Below, in pieces: positions 1 to 6,773 of a stretch of 7,420 nucleotides of DNA (the stretch's first letter is position 1; the number at the start of each line of letters is the position of its first letter). Below the pieces are notes generated by a model. That model made no database searches. It was not told the origin of the DNA and saw nothing but the letters and a program-made list of their open reading frames with translations. The translations under genes were made by a program, and so were the position numbers. The DNA is from an uncultured Clostridia bacterium (GTDB lineage Bacteria; Bacillota; Clostridia; Oscillospirales; Acutalibacteraceae), in contig CAMUZD010000077.1 in assembly GCA_947165115.1 (NCBI GenBank), positions 1 through 7,420 of the forward strand, read 5' to 3'.

Positions 1-522
1 GATGTTGTTCACATCACAAGAATGTATAACAACACTCCCGAGTGTGAATTCCTTTACAGACGCAACCTCATGATGAACGTTGCCAATGAGAAGACCACAG
101 TTGATATGGTTAATGCCGCAATCAACAATTGCGCCAAGGAAATGGGCGTTGAATTCAACGGCTTCTCCTTCTATCCCGATTTCACCACCAAGCCGCCGCG
201 CTATACTCTGCTTATCGAGCTCAAAGACGGCGCTCTTGATGAAGAAGGCAGGCAGAAGTTTATCGAGACTATGGATCATCAGTTTGATGAAATCAACGAG
301 AAGTATTATAAATACAGACGCTGGGGCATGCTCAATAAACCCGAGGTTCTTTTCCTCAAGCCCAAGACCTATGTTGATTATAATAAATTCCTTGCCGATA
401 AGGGCGTTGTTCTCAATCAGATTAAGCCCGTTACCGTCATCAACCACGAGGAGAGAGAGAAGTTCTTCTTCGAGCATGTTGAGACCGATGCGGAAGTCGT
501 AAAGGCGGTTCTCGGCAAATAA
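1..522 (+). CDS. GH3 family (auxin-responsive GH3-like) acyl-acid amido synthetase, C-terminal part
   Basis: This is the 3' end of a gene that begins before the window. The reading frame is open from base 1 and gives 173 residues before TAA. The segment matches the C-terminal domain of GH3 proteins. It opens with GDVV-like 'DVVHITRMYNNTPECEFLYRRN', where the family has GDvVkv..f.N.tP...f..R.N. It then has a 'PRYTLLIE' beta strand, an N-E-K-Y-Y-x-Y-R-R helix, 'GMLNKPEVLFLKPKTY', and a 'QIKPVTVI' stretch near the end where the family has the q-K-x-P region. GH3 enzymes belong to the adenylating (ANL) superfamily: they activate a carboxylic acid with ATP and usually join it to an amino acid in the cytoplasm. 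Bacterial members are mostly uncharacterised, and the adenylation domain is outside the window, so substrate and activity cannot be judged. The next gene starts 33 nt downstream with no clear terminator, which suggests co-transcription. Confidence 0.82.
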   Translation, partial: DVVHITRMYNNTPECEFLYRRNLMMNVANEKTTVDMVNAAINNCAKEMGVEFNGFSFYPDFTTKPPRYTLLIELKDGALDEEGRQKFIETMDHQFDEINEKYYKYRRWGMLNKPEVLFLKPKTYVDYNKFLADKGVVLNQIKPVTVINHEEREKFFFEHVETDAEVVKAVLGK

Positions 523-544
523 TTTGCACTTTACTGAGCAAAAC

Positions 545-548
545 GGAG
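545..548 (+). promoter_or_regulatory. Ribosome binding site GGAG deciding the hydrolase start
   Basis: GGAG lies 7 nt before the ATG at 556. It therefore favours that ATG over the in-frame TTG at 550, which is only 1 nt from the same site. Confidence 0.8.
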
Positions 549-555
549 TTTGTAT

Positions 556-2169
556 ATGAAAAAATTGATTTCTGTTCTGCTGATACCGGTTTTGCTTTTC
601 TCTGTTGCCGCGACGGGTATCAGCGCGGGCGCGCTCGATTATGAGCTGCCGCTGATTTATATTGCGGGTTACGGATGCCCTATTTATCTCAGAGGCACGG
701 ATCCCGACAATCACGACAACTGGATTTATCCCGTTGTCAAGGATTCGGATATGATTCTTAATTATGTCACCGAGAATAAAGATATTCTCATAAACGCCGT
801 TCTGACTCAGAATTGGTCCGATTTCGACGATAAGCTTTATGAGATAATCTGTGATCTTTTCAAAGACCTGAAGCTCGGTCCTGACGGAATGCCGATAAAC
901 GATACCCTCGCCGATTACGAGGCGGACTACAATTCGGCATACAGAAGATATATTATGAGCGGCTCATATGATCCTAATCAATGGGAATACCACTATGACT
1001 GGCGTCTTGATCCGTTTGATAATATGGAGCTTCTGCGCGAGTATATCGGATATGTTCAGCAGGTTACGGGCCACACCCAATATGCGATTGCCGGCAGATG
1101 CCACGGGGCCAATCTTGCTCTCGCCTATATGGAAAAGTATAAGGATCCCAATCTCAAGAGAGTTATATTCTATGCGTCGGCCGCGAGAGGAATTGACCCG
1201 ATAGGCGAAGTTTTTTCGGGCAAAATCAAGCTCGATGCCGACAGCGTTGAGCTTTTTCTTTATAACACCGAATTCGGTCTTAATTACGATGTCGGCGGCC
1301 TTTTCACCCTTACCGATGCGGTTCTCAGGGAAATAATCACCGATTTGAGCAATCTCTACGGGCTTGATGTTGCGCTGTTCGCCGTCAATAATGCTTACGG
1401 CAAGATTTATGAGGATATCATTCCCAGGACTATGCGCGAAACGCTGGCCACCTTCCCGGGCTTCTGGGCAATGGTCAGCAACGAATACTATGATGATGCT
1501 ATGAAACTTATCTTCGGCGGATATGAAGAAGAATACGCCGGGCTCATTGAGAAAATTGAGCATTTCCATAATACCGTAGGCGTTCGCAACATCGCTATAA
1601 TCAAAGAAGCTCAGCAACGCGGAACAAAGGTCTATAATATAGTGAAGTACGGTATGCCGATGTGGCCTGTTTCCGAGCGCGGCAAAGATCTCGGCGACGG
1701 CTTCTGCACCGTCAGAGACGCCTCCTTCGGTGCCACCGCCTGCAAGATTGACGAAACTTTCAATGAGAAATATATCAAGGCGAGAGAAGAGCAAGGTAAC
1801 GGAAAATATATTTCTCCCGATAAGAGAATAGACGCCTCAACCTCAATCCTACGCGACACGACCTGGTTCGTCAGCAATATAATTCATGATGAATTTTATA
1901 TTGAAGGCGATGAAGAGATTCTTCACAGCATTCTCACCAGAGACAATTTCGATATCTATTCGGATGAGAAATATCCGCAGTATCTGACCTATGATAAAGA
2001 AAACGATAAGTTCGTTCCTGCCGACAATACCACCACAACCGTTGTCGATACATGGAATGAAGCCACCGACACGGCGGGCCGGAAAATGAAGCCGTTTTTG
2101 AAATTTTTCTATTATATAGCCGCTGCGTTTATCGCGCTCATTTCATTCAGATTCAGATACTATGATTGA
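556..2169 (+). CDS. Secreted, membrane-anchored LCAT-like alpha/beta hydrolase with a Cys nucleophile
   Basis: The protein has 537 residues from the ATG set by the GGAG site. Residues 1-24 form a signal peptide (MKKL, then a hydrophobic core, with cleavage near ISA-GA). Residues about 514-531 form a hydrophobic C-terminal segment followed by a short basic tail (RFRYYD), so the enzyme domain should sit outside the cell on a membrane anchor. The fold resembles the lecithin:cholesterol acyltransferase/lipase group. It has an early strand and turn 'YIAGYG' (35-40) placed like an oxyanion loop, the family-like 'YDWRLDP' at 147-153, and the nucleophile elbow 'AGRCHGA' at 179-185. There is a 'GDG' at 380-382 where LCAT-type lipases have GDGTVP, and His444 (or His457) is a candidate catalytic His. 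The elbow is G-x-Cys-x-G rather than G-x-Ser-x-G, giving a proposed Cys182-Asp381-His444 triad. Lipid, ester or thioester substrates are all possible. It probably shares an operon with the GH3 gene before it and the Tim44-like gene after it. The hydrolase fold is likely; the exact family and reaction are less certain. Confidence 0.75.
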   Translation: MKKLISVLLIPVLLFSVAATGISAGALDYELPLIYIAGYGCPIYLRGTDPDNHDNWIYPVVKDSDMILNYVTENKDILINAVLTQNWSDFDDKLYEIICDLFKDLKLGPDGMPINDTLADYEADYNSAYRRYIMSGSYDPNQWEYHYDWRLDPFDNMELLREYIGYVQQVTGHTQYAIAGRCHGANLALAYMEKYKDPNLKRVIFYASAARGIDPIGEVFSGKIKLDADSVELFLYNTEFGLNYDVGGLFTLTDAVLREIITDLSNLYGLDVALFAVNNAYGKIYEDIIPRTMRETLATFPGFWAMVSNEYYDDAMKLIFGGYEEEYAGLIEKIEHFHNTVGVRNIAIIKEAQQRGTKVYNIVKYGMPMWPVSERGKDLGDGFCTVRDASFGATACKIDETFNEKYIKAREEQGNGKYISPDKRIDASTSILRDTTWFVSNIIHDEFYIEGDEEILHSILTRDNFDIYSDEKYPQYLTYDKENDKFVPADNTTTTVVDTWNEATDTAGRKMKPFLKFFYYIAAAFIALISFRFRYYD

Positions 2170-2175
2170 TAATAC

Positions 2176-2179
2176 GGAG
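2176..2179 (+). promoter_or_regulatory. Ribosome binding site GGAG deciding the Tim44-like start
   Basis: GGAG sits 7 nt before the ATG at 2187. The alternative in-frame TTG at 2166 overlaps the preceding stop codon and has no such site in front of it. Confidence 0.78.
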
Positions 2180-2186
2180 ATTTGAG

Positions 2187-2741
2187 ATGAAACCTGTTTC
2201 CGAATTTTCAAAACTTGATAAAGCGTTTGACTCTGCAAAATTCTCTTCGAAGCTCTCAAATATCTACCGCCGCCTCAAAACAACTTCGAGCGACGGTAAG
2301 CTTGAGGAGATGGAACCGTATCTTACGCAAGCTTTCTATAATTCGCTCAGCGAAGAATCCGCAGCACTCGCCAAAAAGGGCAGGGTGCTCTATACGGAGC
2401 GCATCACCGTACTCGGCGTTGACCTCAAAGGCTTTGAGCAGGCGGACGGCTTCGATTATATATTTGCCGATGTCAGGGTCCGCGCGGTTGAGTATATCGC
2501 CGATATCAAGACTCATCAGAGAATAAAAGGCGATGCCGATGAGCAGTTTTCAACCGTTCTCGTGAAGCTCAAAAGAGAATCCGGCAGGGTTTCTCCTCAG
2601 CTCAGCGGAATTTCCGCTCAGAACTGCCCCTATTGCGGAGCGCCCGTCAATATCAATAAGACGACAAAATGCGATTACTGCGGCAGAATACTCAACACCG
2701 ATTCATTCGACTGGATGATCGATTCCGCCCAAGTTCAATAA
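2187..2741 (+). CDS. Tim44-like domain protein with C-terminal zinc ribbon
   Basis: The protein has 184 residues from the ATG at 2187. Residues about 10-135 look like a Tim44-like (NTF2-fold) domain. A helical start is followed by 'KLEEMEPYLTQAFYNSL' (a partner-binding family signature in which a helix leads into 'f....l'). Alternating strands then include 'ERITVLGVDLKGF', 'FDYIFADVRVRAVEYIADI' and 'FSTVLVKLKRES'. Residues 147-165 carry two CxxC pairs, C147-P-Y-C150-G and C162-D-Y-C165-G, typical of a zinc ribbon. The protein ends 'TDSFDWMIDSA', and the 'w.l' ending after the ribbon recurs in Firmicute Tim44-like proteins as I know them. There is no signal peptide or membrane segment, so it is probably cytoplasmic. 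It starts 17 nt after the hydrolase stop and is likely co-transcribed with it. The family has no settled role in Firmicutes, and I assign none. Confidence 0.72.
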   Translation: MKPVSEFSKLDKAFDSAKFSSKLSNIYRRLKTTSSDGKLEEMEPYLTQAFYNSLSEESAALAKKGRVLYTERITVLGVDLKGFEQADGFDYIFADVRVRAVEYIADIKTHQRIKGDADEQFSTVLVKLKRESGRVSPQLSGISAQNCPYCGAPVNINKTTKCDYCGRILNTDSFDWMIDSAQVQ

Positions 2742-2749
2742 TTGTTAAA

Positions 2750-2771
2750 AAACAGTTTATTTATACTGTTT
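2750..2771 (+). repeat. AT-rich 7-bp inverted repeat between the Tim44-like gene and the PPC gene promoter
   Basis: AAACAGT (2750-2756) and ACTGTTT (2765-2771) are perfect inverted arms around an 8-nt AT spacer. The right arm overlaps the first two bases of the -35 hexamer downstream. As RNA it would be a weak hairpin (two G-C pairs) ending in three U, so it could be a poor terminator of the upstream operon. As DNA it could be an operator. Confidence 0.45.
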
Positions 2772-2798
2772 GAAATATTTTTATATCTGTGATATAAT
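2770..2798 (+). promoter_or_regulatory. Sigma-A promoter with extended -10 for the PPC-repeat gene
   Basis: The -35 is TTGAAA (2770-2775), the spacer is 17 bp, and the -10 is a perfect TATAAT (2793-2798). TG at 2790-2791 gives an extended -10 (TGATATAAT). The predicted transcription start is near 2805, leaving a leader of about 30 nt. The match to consensus suggests strong expression unless it is repressed. Confidence 0.85.
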
Positions 2799-2804
2799 TA
2801 CAAA

Positions 2805-2819
2805 GTAAATTCAATTTAC
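2805..2819 (+). promoter_or_regulatory. 15-bp palindrome at the predicted transcription start (candidate operator)
   Basis: GTAAATT-C-AATTTAC is a perfect 7+1+7 inverted repeat lying from about +1 to +15, directly before the ribosome binding site. It is well placed for a dimeric repressor to block RNA polymerase. Alternatively it forms a small 5' mRNA hairpin (GTAAA stem, 5-nt loop). The symmetry is seen in the sequence; the role is inferred. Confidence 0.5.
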
Positions 2820-2834
2820 GGGAGGACAAAAACT

Positions 2835-4205
2835 ATGAAAAAAGCAAAAGCACTTTTATCGGCATTACTTGCCTGCGTTCTTGTTTTCAGCATTTTCACC
2901 GTCTGCTTTGCCGATGATCCGGTCGCAGCTGAAACTGAGCCGAATGACACCAACGCAACCGCTACTCTTTTCGATATTGAAGGCACAGCCACCGGCTCCG
3001 TTTCGGATGTCAACGATGTCGATGTTTTCAAGTTCAAATCACCCAAGAGCGGTATCGGAACTCTTAATGTCAGCGCAAAGGGCAGCGATGACTACGCTGT
3101 CAGCATTGCGGATGCATCCGGCAAAGAGCTTACAGCCTTTGTGGCTTCCGGCAGTTCTACCGATTCAAATGAATTCGATATTATTGCCGATGCAGAGTAT
3201 TACATTACCTTAAAAGCCAACTCCACTGTTACCGGCTCAGGCAGCTATACTCTCGAAGTTACCAACAGTGTTTATCCCTATGCAGAAGTTGAGACCAACA
3301 ATGACCTTGCCAGCTCTACCCCCATCACTCTTGATGCATCCGGCAATTCCAAGGAATATTACGGCGCTGTTTCATCGGGCGATGTTGACTATTATTCATT
3401 CCAGGGCAAGCAGGGCTATGCATTTATCGAGCTCAAGAAGGTTGCCAAGACTGCCGGCACAATCAAGGCTGAGGTAGTTACCGTCCAGAATACCGGCGGC
3501 GGTGAAAAGAGAATCGCCGAGATTACAAACAGCACTACCGACACTATAGAAATGAGCGCCGATATCGGCACCAAAGCATATACCTATTATATCAAAGTTA
3601 CAGGTACAGGCGCATATACTGTCAAAGCTCATGTCCGCTCAAACGTGGAGAACGAGTATGAGCCCAATGATTCCAAGGAATATGCCAATTCATTCACCGC
3701 AGGCTCCAGAAGATTCGGCAACATCTCCTACTCAGGCGATGTCGATATGTTCAAAATCATAACAACCGATACCGATAAGAATATTGCGCTTGTTTTTGCA
3801 GCCGACACCACCACTACCGATAAGAGAAACGATCCTGCAGGTTCGTGGAATGTTGAAATACTTAACGGCAGTTTTGAATCCCTCGGCTCAGGCGTTGTAA
3901 CATTTGATAAGACCTTCGAATTCAATCTCGCAGAGCAGGGAGCAGGCACATATTATATCAAAGTAACTGCTTCAAATTATTCGAAGGGTGCCTACATTAT
4001 CACAACCAAGCCTGTGGATGCTCCTCAGAGCGGCAGCCTTTGGGACAGAATCAAGGCTCTTGATTGGGCAAAATTCTGGAATGACAACAGCTTCGGCGAG
4101 ATGATGAAGAATGTTGATCTGGGCAAAGTCCTCAAGACCGTATTCCAGCTCTCTTTCGGCACAATCTTCCAGTGGATTATGCAGCTCATCGCTTCCAGAG
4201 CGTAA
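2835..4205 (+). CDS. Secreted protein with three PPC-like beta-sandwich repeats and a Trp-rich C-terminal tail
   Basis: The protein has 456 residues. A GGGAGG site (2820-2825) lies 9 nt before the ATG. Residues 1-26 are a signal peptide ending 'TVCFA', giving a mature protein that starts DDPVAAE. Three repeats of about 115 residues follow, at about 33-143, 149-265 and 273-390. Each opens with an acidic E-x-N-D/N motif ('ETEPNDT', 'EVETNND', 'EYEPNDS'). Each then has a glycine, a turn and a D-V-D-x-[FY] strand ('NDVDVFKF', 'GDVDYYSF', 'GDVDMFKI'), and closes with 'YYI[TK][LV]' and 'Y[TI][LVI]' strands. This is the pattern of bacterial pre-peptidase C-terminal (PPC) domains, which usually accompany secreted proteases or hydrolases; here no catalytic domain is present. 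Residues 401-456 are helical, Trp-rich and hydrophobic near the end (about 432-453), with no LPxTG motif. The tail may contact the membrane. The role is perhaps a surface adhesin or binding protein, which is inference. It has its own promoter and terminator. Confidence 0.78.
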   Translation: MKKAKALLSALLACVLVFSIFTVCFADDPVAAETEPNDTNATATLFDIEGTATGSVSDVNDVDVFKFKSPKSGIGTLNVSAKGSDDYAVSIADASGKELTAFVASGSSTDSNEFDIIADAEYYITLKANSTVTGSGSYTLEVTNSVYPYAEVETNNDLASSTPITLDASGNSKEYYGAVSSGDVDYYSFQGKQGYAFIELKKVAKTAGTIKAEVVTVQNTGGGEKRIAEITNSTTDTIEMSADIGTKAYTYYIKVTGTGAYTVKAHVRSNVENEYEPNDSKEYANSFTAGSRRFGNISYSGDVDMFKIITTDTDKNIALVFAADTTTTDKRNDPAGSWNVEILNGSFESLGSGVVTFDKTFEFNLAEQGAGTYYIKVTASNYSKGAYIITTKPVDAPQSGSLWDRIKALDWAKFWNDNSFGEMMKNVDLGKVLKTVFQLSFGTIFQWIMQLIASRA

Positions 4206-4229
4206 GCATTTATAACCGAATAATAAATC

Positions 4230-4255
4230 AGCCCGCAGATTACTGCGGGCTTTTC
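4230..4255 (+). terminator. Intrinsic terminator after the PPC-repeat gene, possibly bidirectional
   Basis: A perfect 9-bp stem, AGCCCGCAG (4230-4238) with CTGCGGGCT (4243-4251), closes an ATTA loop and runs into TTTTCTC. It begins 25 nt after the PPC gene stop. On the minus strand the same hairpin is followed by a T-rich stretch (TGATTTATTATT), so it may also end the convergent GH116 transcript, whose stop codon is 37 nt away. Confidence 0.92.
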
Positions 4256-4287
4256 TCATTATATCTAAGTGGAAAATGAAAGTATAA

Positions 4288-6765
4288 TTACTCGGCTTTT
4301 TCTCCGGTAACTACCGTCCAGCCGTCAAGACTGCCTTCGGAAACGAGGATATTAACCAATCCGTTTCTGACCTCTGCGGTGCCGAGAAATCCGGGCAGAC
4401 ACAGAGGCAGAGTGATGTTATCGGCGATGGGGTTCAGCCGTATGATGCGCCTAGCGCTGTCTATGGCGAGACCGAGCGCGGCGGTCAGCGTAGTCCAGCT
4501 CGACATCGGGCGGGTATAGTGATGACCGCATTCCCAGTGATCCCAAAGCGCGCCGAATCTTGACTGGTTGTCGCGAATGGCGGTTATAATAGCGTCAGCC
4601 TCGTCTCGCATACCCGCGCTCAGACACAGCGAAGCTGTTACATAACCGATTCCCGTCCAATTGGCCAGAGCCTGGCAGTTTTTGTGAGAAAACAGTGAGG
4701 TGCGCCTTCCTTCGGGGCAGAAGGCGTTTATAAGTCCGCTGTCGGGAGCAAAATTGCGTTCAAAAACAGCTCTCAGAACAGTTCTTATACGTTCATCGCT
4801 CAGATTCCCTCCGATTCCAGATGCGCGCAGGAACCATTCTCCGTCGAGCTGATCGGTCATAAGGGTCTCATCCTTTTCCTCTCCGGAGAGCCAGAGGTCA
4901 TAGTATTCTCCGTTCCAGAGTCTTTTCTCGAGAGAATCAAGGCCTTTATCAAGCAACTGTTTCCAATCTCCGGTGCGGGCGGTATCATCAATTTCTTCCG
5001 CAATGCAGATGCCGGCCTTCAGCGCCGCGAGCCACAGAATTGAGATATAAACAGGCGTTCCCGCAAAATTCCAGGCATCATAGGTGTTCCGCTTTGTGTC
5101 GCGGTCGGGGAGTCCGTCTCCGTCTGTATCAAGAGAGCCTATGGAATCCATCGCGCGTATAACATGCGGCCACATATCTTTAAGATACCCGGTATCCCCC
5201 GTATAGATATAGTCGCGAAGGACCATAAGCACGAATTGATTGTTCATATCCACGCGGTCAAAGCCGTTGTCAACATGCTCAAGATCCGGAGTGAAAAAGT
5301 GATGCACGCGCCCGTCCTCGCGCTGGAAAGCGGCGCCCATCCGCATCTGCCCGAGCTGAAGCTCCGGGAAAAGAGCGAGCAGGCCGAATGACGCATGGTA
5401 GGTGATATCCGTTGTATGGAATCCGCAGAAACCCTGGCCCTCCCAAAGGCCGAATTTGCCGTCTTTAAGATACCAGGAGCATTTGACAATCGTGCTCAGA
5501 TGCCCGCTCCAGCAGTCAGGATAAACTTCCGGAAGATCGGTATTATAGAGCAGTTTTGAGAAAGCAACTGCTTTATCAAATATATCCGAGCGATTATCAC
5601 GCAGAAAGGCGTTTGCCTCGGCTGCACCTGAAAAAAGGGTTTCATAATAATGCCCTAGCCGCCGTCCGTCTTTTGAGAAATGGTTCGGAAAATACCAGGT
5701 CAGTATAAAACGAACAGTCTTTTTCTCGCCGGGAGCAAGCTTCACTTTGCTGCAAAGAGCGCATGCACCGAATTCTTCGGTCTTGAGAAGGCGCTCCTGC
5801 TCTCTCATACCGGCGAGGAACGAAGCTTGCTCTTTGATATTCTCCGGAAACGTTGGCTTTACATCGCGGATGCGGCGCAGAATTGATTCCGCAAACGGAT
5901 ATTTGATATACTCATTAAACATTTCTGCAATCTCGTCATCGGAAAGAGTCTCAATGTTTTCGGGAATGTCGGGCGGCGTTGAACCCGCTTCACTGTTTGT
6001 GAGGCTGCCTGTTTCGCGGAAACCAAAAAGGACAGATTCCTGGCTGACGCCGAAATTCCCGCAGTCATAGATGTATTCTCTTATATAGCGACGGTATTCG
6101 GCAGTAATATAGCTTTTTTCGCCGTCTCCACCTATATCGAGGCACACTTCGCCGCAATTCGGTGCATCGGTCTGTTGAACGGGCTGAATATTGATACTTA
6201 CATTGTCTGAATCCTTGTAAAGTGTGTTCCGACAGCCACCGTCGTTGCAGAATTCCGGAACAAGCGTCCCGAGCAGGCTCACCGTCAGCAGTTCTGTATC
6301 GGCGTTTTCAATTTCAAAATCCATATAGAATCCCGGAGTGGCTGCAATGTCAGTCTTATGAGGCACGAACGGAGCAACTGCCCGTCCCGTCAGCCGGCAG
6401 GGCAGGGCTTTATCCTCGTATTGAAGTTCGCATACCGGAAAGCGCCCGTCAAAGCAGATTCTTTCTACTGGCTTGTTCCACGGAAACAATCTGTAAGTAA
6501 AATCGTCCGGTTCGGTTCTCATTCCGAGTTTACGCACAACGGGGTTATGTCCCGCTTTTTCCGTGCGGATCCAGAATGACAGCGCGCCTGTATGGCTCTC
6601 GCCGTCGTCAGCTTTGTTCTCCCAGCAAACTTCGGTCATTCTGGGCGGATTGGCAATCTGCCAATAGTGAAATTCGCCGTCCGGCAGGAGTTCAACGCTT
6701 CCCGCGCCGATTCCTCCCAGCGCGATGCCACTGCCGGAGGGCTTGGTCATAATGATTTTTGCCAT
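4288..6765 (-). CDS. GH116 family glycoside hydrolase (GBA2/DUF608 type), probable cytoplasmic beta-glucosidase
   Basis: The protein has 825 residues from the ATG at 6765. The N-terminal beta domain opens with 'GIALGGIGAGS' (13-23), the signature of GBA2_N/DUF608 proteins, and closes near 'FILTWYFP' (353-360). The catalytic (alpha/alpha)6 domain follows from about 395. It aligns by eye with human GBA2: 'FGLWEGQ' (438-444) with GBA2 'FAYLEGQ', Asp453 with the Asp 11 residues after the nucleophile, 'DYIYTGD..YLKDMWP', and 'TYDAW' (561-565) with 'TYDGW'. From that alignment Glu442 is the nucleophile and Asp563 the general acid/base, both intact. A DxDGDG loop (546-551) just before it may bind a cation. 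'RPMSSW' (752-757) matches GBA2 'RPLSIW', and a beta-rich tail follows from about 770. GH116 enzymes are retaining glycosidases, mostly on beta-glucosides, with some beta-xylosidases and N-acetylglucosaminidases. There is no signal peptide, so it acts in the cytoplasm on an imported substrate. It is divergent from pgi. Family is firm, substrate is not. Confidence 0.9.
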   Translation of the reverse strand: MAKIIMTKPSGSGIALGGIGAGSVELLPDGEFHYWQIANPPRMTEVCWENKADDGESHTGALSFWIRTEKAGHNPVVRKLGMRTEPDDFTYRLFPWNKPVERICFDGRFPVCELQYEDKALPCRLTGRAVAPFVPHKTDIAATPGFYMDFEIENADTELLTVSLLGTLVPEFCNDGGCRNTLYKDSDNVSINIQPVQQTDAPNCGEVCLDIGGDGEKSYITAEYRRYIREYIYDCGNFGVSQESVLFGFRETGSLTNSEAGSTPPDIPENIETLSDDEIAEMFNEYIKYPFAESILRRIRDVKPTFPENIKEQASFLAGMREQERLLKTEEFGACALCSKVKLAPGEKKTVRFILTWYFPNHFSKDGRRLGHYYETLFSGAAEANAFLRDNRSDIFDKAVAFSKLLYNTDLPEVYPDCWSGHLSTIVKCSWYLKDGKFGLWEGQGFCGFHTTDITYHASFGLLALFPELQLGQMRMGAAFQREDGRVHHFFTPDLEHVDNGFDRVDMNNQFVLMVLRDYIYTGDTGYLKDMWPHVIRAMDSIGSLDTDGDGLPDRDTKRNTYDAWNFAGTPVYISILWLAALKAGICIAEEIDDTARTGDWKQLLDKGLDSLEKRLWNGEYYDLWLSGEEKDETLMTDQLDGEWFLRASGIGGNLSDERIRTVLRAVFERNFAPDSGLINAFCPEGRRTSLFSHKNCQALANWTGIGYVTASLCLSAGMRDEADAIITAIRDNQSRFGALWDHWECGHHYTRPMSSWTTLTAALGLAIDSARRIIRLNPIADNITLPLCLPGFLGTAEVRNGLVNILVSEGSLDGWTVVTGEKAE

Positions 6766-6773
6766 AAGTAAAA

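Noticed and set aside
512..542. A possible terminator hairpin between the GH3 and hydrolase genes (TTTGC...GCAAA)
   Set aside because: The stem is only 5 bp with a 10-nt loop and no U-tract, so read-through is more likely.
1093..1107. Assigning the hydrolase to dienelactone hydrolases because of the G-x-C-x-G elbow
   Set aside because: Those enzymes are about 240 residues and cytoplasmic. This protein is 537 residues, secreted and anchored, and has LCAT-like YDWR and GDG motifs.
964..1794. A 276-codon open frame on the minus strand inside the hydrolase gene
   Set aside because: It lies wholly within a well-supported plus-strand gene with signal peptide and family motifs. Its own product shows no recognisable domain and no ribosome binding site was evident.
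2835..4205. Calling the PPC-repeat protein a peptidase
   Set aside because: No catalytic motif of a serine, cysteine or metalloprotease (for example HExxH or GTSxA) is present. Only the accessory-type domains are seen.
5164..6579. Several plus-strand open frames of 68-107 codons opposite the GH116 gene
   Set aside because: They overlap a gene with intact catalytic motifs along its whole length, and their products are low-complexity shadows with no domains.
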